In this document: one piece after another, positions 57,166-64,000 of the stretch
How positions within the stretch are numbered: position 1 is the first letter of the stretch
Layout: each line of letters begins with the position of its first letter
Assembly (NCBI GenBank): GCA_033065855.1
Contig: JAVXUO010002814.1
Span: 1 to 64,000, forward strand
DNA from: Escallonia rubra
Taxonomy: Eukaryota > Streptophyta > Magnoliopsida > Escalloniales > Escalloniaceae
Reading direction: 5' to 3'
DNA length: 64,000 bases
Translations under genes and position numbers: made by a program
Notes under the pieces: generated by a model
Seen by the model: the letters and a program-made list of their open reading frames with translations, nothing else
The model's database searches: none
What the model was told of the DNA's origin: nothing

Positions 57166-58317
57166 ATGGATATTTGCTGTGAGAAACTGTTGTTCTCAAA
57201 TTATGTGAGAATGCGGAGTGTCCTTTCGTTGTATCTCAAATCATGTGATTTGTGGGATGTGGTCAGTGAAGAACCACATGGTAGCTTGTCAAAAGGAGTT
57301 CGACAAAAGAAGGAAGAAAAGGCACTCCGAGTATTGCAGAAGGCAGTCCATACAGAGATATGGATGTGCATTGGAGATGTAAGATCTCCAAGTGATGTTT
57401 GGCAAATGATCGAGGTCATTGCTTCCAACCGTAGACGTGACTTCTTACCCAAGGAGTATTGGGTACAAAGCTGGGAAGAAGATGAGTTCACAAATGAAGA
57501 TGGTGAACATCTCGAGGAAGAAACTCTAATGCAGGATGAAAACGAGTTTCCCACATCCGAAGCTAAAGAAATAGAGGAGACAAAGGCTGAACAAGAGTTC
57601 AAGGCTTTTAAAGCCAGTGAGAACGACAAGTTGACAAATGGAGAAGAGCCAGTTGAAAAGATAGAGGAGAGCGAGAACACAGATGGTGATGATAATGCTC
57701 AATATGAAGAGATGGAAGATGAGAGCATTGACAAAGATGTAAGAGTTCACGGAGGTCAAAACGTGAACAACTCAGGTATGACCTTTGATGTTTCTTTAAG
57801 AGAAGAAAATGTGGTTGGGTCATTTCCATTATACAGCCTCTCAAATTTTGAAAAAGGGAGTAATGATTACTTTCTCATGGCTAAGAATGATGTGATAGTG
57901 CCACAAGAATATGCAGTTAAGGTTGATGTTTTGAAAACTTATTTCATTGAAAATCATCCTAGGGAGTTGTTTTTTATGACTAGGAAGGACAATGATTTTC
58001 TTGAAAGTCGAACGAGTTATTATCCTCAACTTGGCGTGGAGAATTTGTTGAGTGACACAGGTTGGGTAAACATGGAGATATTTTTTGACCTAGAGGAGTT
58101 ACTTGAAATGTCCAGAGAAAATGGTCAAGATCCAATATGCACACAAGTGACGAAGAAATGCCAGAGGTGCAATAAAAAGATGTGTCACATGCAATACACG
58201 TCAAAAGAAATGGCGAAGAAGATTGTTGCTCTTGATGGAATTGGAGATGTATACCATATTGGCACTTATCAAGCCCCTCAATCAAGAAGAATAATTGAAG
58301 ACACAAATCAAGTTTAA
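57166..58317 (+). CDS. Gag-like protein of the short LTR element
   Basis: 383 codons without interruption. Residues 1-90 (SNYVRMRSVLSLYLKSCDLW, HTEIWMCIGDVRSPSDVWQM) resemble the start of copia gag (UBN2-like). Residues about 100-200 are very acidic (EEDEFTNEDGEHLEEE, ENTDGDDNAQYEEMEDESID). The C-terminal third is unlike any gag I know. It has NDYFLMAKNDVIVPQEYAVK, DFLESRTSYYPQLGV and a Cys cluster C325-x6-C332-x2-C335-x4-C340-H (VTKKCQRCNKKMCHMQYTSK). A canonical CCHC knuckle is absent; the Cys cluster could replace it. The ORF ends 7 bp before the 3' LTR and overlaps the polypurine region closely. Confidence 0.85.
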   Translation: MDICCEKLLFSNYVRMRSVLSLYLKSCDLWDVVSEEPHGSLSKGVRQKKEEKALRVLQKAVHTEIWMCIGDVRSPSDVWQMIEVIASNRRRDFLPKEYWVQSWEEDEFTNEDGEHLEEETLMQDENEFPTSEAKEIEETKAEQEFKAFKASENDKLTNGEEPVEKIEESENTDGDDNAQYEEMEDESIDKDVRVHGGQNVNNSGMTFDVSLREENVVGSFPLYSLSNFEKGSNDYFLMAKNDVIVPQEYAVKVDVLKTYFIENHPRELFFMTRKDNDFLESRTSYYPQLGVENLLSDTGWVNMEIFFDLEELLEMSRENGQDPICTQVTKKCQRCNKKMCHMQYTSKEMAKKIVALDGIGDVYHIGTYQAPQSRRIIEDTNQV

Positions 58318-58324
58318 AGGGGAG
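58316..58324 (+). other. Polypurine tract
   Basis: AAAGGGGAG immediately before the 3' LTR TGTTGG. It partly overlaps the end of the ORF. Confidence 0.9.
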
Positions 58325-58696
58325 TGTTGGAAAATAAACTTGATTTAGTTTTTTAGAGTGGTGATTAATGTGACATGTTAGTGGGTTATTAAGTTATGTC
58401 TTAGTGGGTGCATAAGTTACAAGTGCATTATTGTTATGTGTTAGTGGAAGTAGTGGCTATTATATTGTTGAAATAGTGGGGTAGTGGTATATTTATTACA
58501 TGTCTAAGAGTTACTTAGAAATACTATAAAAATGTGTAAGATGATGCAAGTGAAAGGAGAGGAAGAACTATGAGATAAATTTTTTAAGGTATATTATGTG
58601 TTCTCTTCAAGTTCTCTCCATGTCCTCCTCATATAAGTGAGTTTATGAGTTTGAGTGCAACAAAGTGTGAGCTTGAGTGATCATTTGTTTACAACA
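58325..58696 (+). repeat. 3' LTR
   Basis: Same 372 bp as the 5' LTR; I found no mismatch by eye. Confidence 0.95.
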
Positions 58697-58701
58697 CTCT
58701 C

Positions 58702-61140
58702 TCCCTAACTTTCTGTGTTTGTTACTGTATTTGCTCTAGAAACTTGTCAATTGTTAACTAATTTCATTTTATGCAGTCAACATGATTTGGTTAAGATACC
58801 ACTGATAGAATGCTACATAAGAAGTTATATCAAATAAGTCACGAGAATGATCGTCTAGGAAAGAAAAAGGGGTTTGAAAGGCAAAGTATTGACAACAAGA
58901 GAACAAGGATAATAACAGGATGCCATAATTAAGATTGTCTCCCTCTATCGCAAAGCAGCTAATACGCGTGAAAGGATGGAGGTGAAATGACTTTCATTTT
59001 CACGTGTAGCATGGTAAAGGACTACCCAAACCATTTGTTTTCGTCTTCACACCAGAGACTCTAACACCATTCATGTGATGAGGAAGGAAACCGGTGAGAC
59101 CGGTGAGCATATAGGGTGGCCAACATTGGTGCAAAGCAAGGAAGTAAATTGATGTACTAGCGCATCCATCATAGGATTGCTAATAGAAGAAGAAAAGTAA
59201 TTGACAATTAAATGAAAAAGAAGTTAAATTTGAAGAACAAAATGTTGTATTACATTTGTGGTAGCGGGCATAAGGACAGGAACAATTTCAAGTCTTGTAG
59301 TTACAGTTAAAAGTTTTGGGTTTCTTTAAGGAGCAATTTATTAACGTGGCAGCTTAGCTTGCTTAAAGTTTATGGCGTGAAAGTTTTTCTCCTTCCTCAT
59401 GTAGTGTTCATCGTGGACAACTAACAGGAGTTGTTTTTCTCCTTCCTCATGTAGGTCTGTGTTTCCGAAGTTTCAAACAGTTCTGCCTCCATCAAGGTGA
59501 GCTCTCTACCTCATAATTAAAGCATGCAAATTACAATGGGTGGGTAATGCATACTTTCAGTTGATATAAAATAATATTGTAGTTGGGTATCTAAGGTCCC
59601 ATTCTCTGTCTTAGTTCTCTTCCACTGTCTTAGTTCTCCTCCACTGAAATTTCCTCATTTGTTGTACTATGTAAACCAATATGCAGATTGCCTGTTGGTT
59701 CTTTTTTTTTTTTCCTTAATTACAACAACCACTCTTTGCTACTTACTAGCAGTCAAAATATGGTAATAAATTCTTCTACATGGTTTTCCATTGACATCTC
59801 CATTAGCTCCAAGGAAAATTTCTTACACAGCTGTCCACGATATAACAAGAGAGAATACTATCTCTGCAACTCTTTCTCTTAAGAAAACGAATTTTTCCAC
59901 TCTTAGACCAATAGTAGTCTCTATTCATCCACCTCTGGCACGGTCGGCGCTACCACACTTCTCTCTGAGTCATGAAGAAGAGTTATCCCTCTTCAACCAT
60001 GAAAATCCATCGCCAAGATGTGATACTGGTACTTCTTCTCAACCTTAAGACTGCAATATCATCAACCCAATTCCTTGTTAAACCTGCCATAAACTTCTCT
60101 GATCAACAAGCAGTATGTAAATTGTATTTTACTACTCTTTGGAAAAATATTATCCATATATGCATGTCCGTTCCATGTAAGATGGCTTTTGTAATTAATT
60201 CTTATAATTCCACAGATCCTGTGTTATAGTAAACTACAAATGCATTCCACGACCATGAAGAGGATGAATATGGAGTTGATGTGGAGGCTATTGACCATGT
60301 GAGTTGTATGAATCTTGTGCTGAGTGCATGCTATTATCTAAACGAGTTTTGACCTTCTTCAAAGCTTGGGTTTTAATACAATCTTTTGTTCGACAGGTTC
60401 TTTTTCATTCAAATCCTATATGTAGGACATTGGTGTATGCAAAGGTGCGTAATATTTTTGAGTAATAATGGCTCGTGACAAAAGCCCAGGTGAAAGTTCT
60501 AGGTATAAATTGATAAAGTGAAAATCTTTACAATCTCACTTGTAAATATAGAGCATAAGAGGAAAATACATGTGAGAATTATCATACTGTAAGCTACTTC
60601 GAACGACTTGTATTGACTTGTGGTTGGCATACCCCTCTGTGTGTGTGTGTGTGTGTTGCTCTCGCCTGATGTTTATGTCTTAGAAACTTATTTTAATGTT
60701 GAGTTATTTTTTCTACGTGGTCATCTAACTAGGTTAAGAGACTGATAGAATGATCCTCAAGAAGCTAGATTATATAGAAAAGGTCTTGGACTGATGGAGT
60801 AAAACAGAAGAAAGGGGGTTAATGGAAAAGACCAAAGAACAAGAAAGAAGTTGAAGAGGATACTAATGAAACAAGAAAATCTATTAAAAATGAAGGAAAA
60901 CGACAACAAATTTGAGGAAGCACTACCAATTGTTTTATTATACTGGTCTATTTGAGTTTTTCTTACTTTCCTCATGCATCTTATTTGTAATTGCACCCTT
61001 GTTTGTAGAGAAGCATCGATCACAGCTTCGATCAACCTCCACCATGCTCTATAGATGTAATTGAAAGGGGTTCCATTTTGAAAACTATCCAAAATGAATA
61101 TTCCAGTTGTGAAAATGAAGATGTTCTCATATTTTATAAT
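58702..61140. other. Intergenic; possible duplicated relics
   Basis: Words around 58790-58870 (GATAGAATG...AAGAAG) recur around 60735-60800, and 56560-56690 resembles 60500-60640. This suggests an old segmental duplication now split by the LTR element. No intact gene was found. A GT run lies at 60641-60656. Confidence 0.3.
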
Positions 61141-61149
61141 GAGTATGCT

Positions 61150-61262
61150 AATATTATGTTAAATCATGTGATTTGTGAGATGTGATCGGTGAATAACAAC
61201 ATATTTATCTTGTCGAAGAGAGTTCAAGAAAAGAAGGAGTGAACTTGCACTTTGGATTTCAA
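61150..61262 (+). pseudogene. Relic of the short-LTR-element gag ORF
   Basis: AAATCATGTGATTTGTGAGA, TGTGATCGGTGAATAAC...CTTGTCGAAGAGAGTTC and AAGAAAAGAAGGA track 57237-57318 of the intact element with substitutions and small gaps. It has no LTR beside it. Confidence 0.65.
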
Positions 61263-62700
61263 TTAAATCTAATAGATTCACTTGAACTATTTAATTAATT
61301 ATGATAATTAGAGAGAACATGATGTTATAACTTTTCTAAGTTACATATAATCTCATGTTGTCACACGTTAATACTCACATGCATCGCACGTGCATTCTAC
61401 TAGTTACCTTAAATTGACTCAAAACCTAATTGTACGCACACATCACGCATCCATCAAAATTTAAATCCCTAAGTTAACACGTCACTTATAATTCGCAATC
61501 GCAACCTTTATCGTCTATAGCTATTACGTGATAGAGCTGCTCAACGACATCAAAAGATCATTTTCTTATCCTTCCTCCCTTGATGCTTAAAACCTTTGAA
61601 CTCTAAGAGCAAGTAACATGTGGTCTAACATTGCGGTAAAATCTCAGTATTACACCAAACTATCAAATAAATTGTCAAAACCTAATCCACCTTTGAAAAG
61701 TCTAATTTCAATCACATATTATCTTATGCTTAGGTGTCTACAAAATCTCACACCTAAACTCTGATACTATCTGTTATGCCGCAACCTCGAGGGTCCGTAC
61801 ACATTGTTAAACCCAAATCTAATTACGTCTTGATGTAACTATTATAATAGTAGAGCTAAGCATCTAAAATATTGAAACCATAATCATCCAAATCCCAATA
61901 ACTAACTCCAAAATAATCCAAGACTTGATTACAATCCTCTCAGACTAACTTCTGAATCCAAAGTAAACAAAATTAATAGTTCATCTAAAGAATATTCAAC
62001 TTCTACTCTTCCAATTGTAAATACCAAAGTCATTTCACTGTTGTACTAATATCTCAACCTTCGTGCTATACTTGGACTGGAACGGAGAGAAAACATAAAG
62101 CAAAAGAGTGAGCACAAAATGCCCAGTAAAAGATCTTACGTACAAATAGAGGGCCAGAAACGAACACATACTTGAGTTTTCAAATTAAGTCAATAAATAT
62201 GGATTTAGAAAACTCAATCAAACTTCACAAACGAATGACAAAAGTGACCAAAGGGAGATAAATAACCAATAAGTCGAATATCAAATATAATTTATCAAAT
62301 CTTGTGAGTGTCAGATGTACAATGTCTATTATTAAATATCACAAATCATGGTTATATCATGGCGAGCATCGCAGTCAGCAAATCACATATAAGTCACGAT
62401 TTTTATATTTGACTTTCAAACAAAAATATCACTCGTAATGTAACTTGATAAAAAATATATTAAATATTGACTCGAAGTCCAAAAATAGCCATTCTTGACT
62501 CAAGCTGAAATGGATTAAATCGTGAATCCAACGAAATAAAGATCAGCTCAATCAGGGATTGCATGAATGAGATATCACCGAGAAAAATTTTAGGCAAAAA
62601 TTAAAGGCCATCGAGAAAGTAAGAAGAGGCACGTGGCAAAGAATCACTCAGACAAAATTTGGTGAATTAAGTTGGTAGCACACCTGAAAAAGCTTCGTAC
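61263..62700. other. AT-rich, LTR-like fragments
   Basis: GCACAAAATGCCCAGTAAAA near 62111 parallels 16443, and TGTTATGCCGCAACCTCGAG near 61770 resembles an LTR start. No coding domain was found. Confidence 0.35.
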
Positions 62701-63720
62701 GAGCTCTGCCTCCCTGCGCAGATATGTGATGATGACGACAATCATTTGCTTTCGCCTCTGCCTTGGCCTTCAACGCCTCTTGCAGTCGTCATTTGTTGGG
62801 TTTCCCTGTAATTACCTTTGATCGCCTGCTCCTTTGTACTCTCTGCACCGTGATGGTTGTTAGTGTCTCTGGGTTAGTCATGTTTAGTTTGCTTTAGGTT
62901 TGTTCGTTTATGTCTTTTGATAATCTTGAATCGTGGTACATGGATACATCTGATAGCCTCGCGCGTATGGGCATATTGTCCGGTTAGATGAGGCGGTCGT
63001 GCAACGTCGGAGTCTCTTTTGGTGAAACAATTTTCGATGGCTTTGCTTCAGCGAATTGTTGATCAGTTCTATCACTTACAAGGTTCAATTGTTGAGGAAT
63101 CGATTGGTCCCCTATTTGCCTTCCACTTCTCGATTCCGTCTGACTTAAAGCTGGTCATTCGTGACAGTCCCTGGAATATCCGAGGGACTCTGCTGGTCTT
63201 CAGACGCTAGCTTCCACTATTAGCAATTGATCAAGTGGAGTTTCTTACCGTCGACTTGTGGGTACAGCTCCACTTTGTCCCACTAGAACTCTTCTCCTTT
63301 GACATGGCTGAAATTCTCGACTCTGCGTTCAGCCAATTGCTAGATGTCGACTGGTCGCCGATCTGCCAAATGCAAAGAGACTACTTTCATGTGTTCGTCC
63401 TTGTCAACCTTGACGAACCACTCATGCATGGTATTTTCATTCGCACTGAGCTTGGTAACTCACATTGGATTCAAGGCCATTTTAATTAAGAAGGTATTTC
63501 GCGTCTGCTACAAGTGTCGATGTCTAGGCCATTCACTTACATCTTGCCGGTTACCGCTTCCGGTCATTCGTGATCGCCTGGAAATCGTGAGTCTACATAA
63601 CATTGCCGGGGATCAAATTTTTATTTTAGCACATCGAGAAGAGCCATGCTTTACTTCGGCATTACGCATGTTTGCTAATATCGGATGGAATTGCACTTCG
63701 TGATTAAACGTTATCGATGC
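62701..63720 (+). pseudogene. DUF4283 / zinc-knuckle ORF (LINE ORF1 type), decayed
   Basis: The plus frame from about 63046 reads LLQRIVDQFYHLQGSI, LFAFHFSIPSDLKLVIRDSP and WNIRGTLLVFRR, then a TAG at 63208. In the same frame it continues LPLLAIDQVEFLTVDLWVQL and HFVPLELFSFDMAE (DUF4283 pattern). After a frameshift near 63490 comes VFRVCYKCRCLGHSLTSC, a CX2CX4HX4C knuckle. These domains form ORF1 of plant L1-type LINEs. The stop and the shift indicate an inactive copy. ORF2 would lie beyond the window. Confidence 0.8.
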
Positions 63721-64000
63721 AGTGCACAGATCGAAACTCATCTTTGGCATTAATACAGGCACCAGTGTTGACTCTGACAAAGATTTAATAAAAGAAACCG
63801 ATGGGGGTTGGGTGAATCTCGCGATTAATTTTCTTTTTTCCTCTTTGACAGACGGATATCTCTCCGTTGAAAGTTCGGCATTTATTTCCCCGGTTTCAGC
63901 TAATCAAAGGCTACCGGAATTAAAGGTCGATGGCGTTGCAAAGATGGCCAGAGCTGCTCTGAGTGAAGATGATGACGTGGCTTGCGACGATTCGGTGCAT
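63721..64000. other. Downstream of the LINE-type ORF, unassigned
   Basis: Probably continues the LINE ORF1 region, but no domain could be read in any frame before the window ends. Confidence 0.35.

Larger units (their letters stand above)
56709..58696 (+). mobile_element. Young short LTR retroelement with a single gag-like ORF
   Basis: Two 372-bp LTRs (56709-57080 and 58325-58696) start TGTTGG, end ACAACA and show no difference on reading. A perfect 5-bp duplication CTCTC flanks the element (56704-56708 and 58697-58701). There is a canonical primer-binding site, one 383-codon ORF and a polypurine tract. The total of 1,988 bp lacks protease, integrase and reverse transcriptase, so it depends on a partner. 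The architecture fits gag-only TR-GAG-type elements. Confidence 0.95.

Overview
This is plant nuclear DNA, almost certainly from a eudicot. Genes are sparse and AT-rich, GT-AG introns occur, and families such as DUF247, a class IV chitinase and a Bet v 1/PR-10 protein lie in a matrix of nested transposable elements and microsatellites. No rRNA, tRNA or CRISPR array was recognised. The species cannot be named from the sequence.

Only three host genes look intact. A DUF247 protein gene sits at the left edge (minus strand, 1-1311, missing only its last residues). A two-exon GH19 class IV chitinase (plus, 30204-31164) has a palindromic W-box promoter element. A two-exon Bet v 1/PR-10 (norcoclaurine-synthase-like) gene lies on the minus strand at 54069-55101. 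The last two belong to families usually tied to defence or specialised metabolism.

The rest is mobile DNA, much of it datable by target-site duplications (TSDs). Main blocks from left to right: an LTR-like repeat at 8740-10607; a broken Ty1/copia gag at 10801-11554 with a hAT-like GGCCC-rich element next to its start; a minus-strand LTR ending at 20857 that carries Pack-MULE copy 1 (19647-20800); two more Mutator-like elements (22319-23387 and 24134-25867), the second with an inverted pair of MITEs; LTR-like sequence and a second hAT-like element to 29712; a complete 10.15 kb CACTA element (32245-42397, TSD AGA) with an internally deleted TNP2 transposase and a nearly intact TNPA-type gene; a copia LTR hit by Pack-MULE copies 2 and 3 (44029-45007 and 45052-46362); a decayed Ty3/gypsy pol (46709-47908); a copia gag split by a 2.16 kb insertion made largely of TA microsatellite, a hairpin MITE and GC-rich tandem repeats; and a young 1,988 bp LTR element at 56709-58696 with two indistinguishable 372 bp LTRs and one open reading frame. 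The right edge holds a decayed DUF4283/zinc-knuckle ORF of LINE type.

The most notable signals are: the three Pack-MULEs, which carry fragments of an ALOG/LSH gene and, in two copies, a plastid-type HSP70 gene arranged head to head; the short gag-only LTR element with an unusual acidic and Cys-rich C-terminus; the chitinase promoter palindrome; and a Micron-like hairpin inside TA repeats. All positions and motifs were read by eye. Family names rest on motif recognition, not on a database search.
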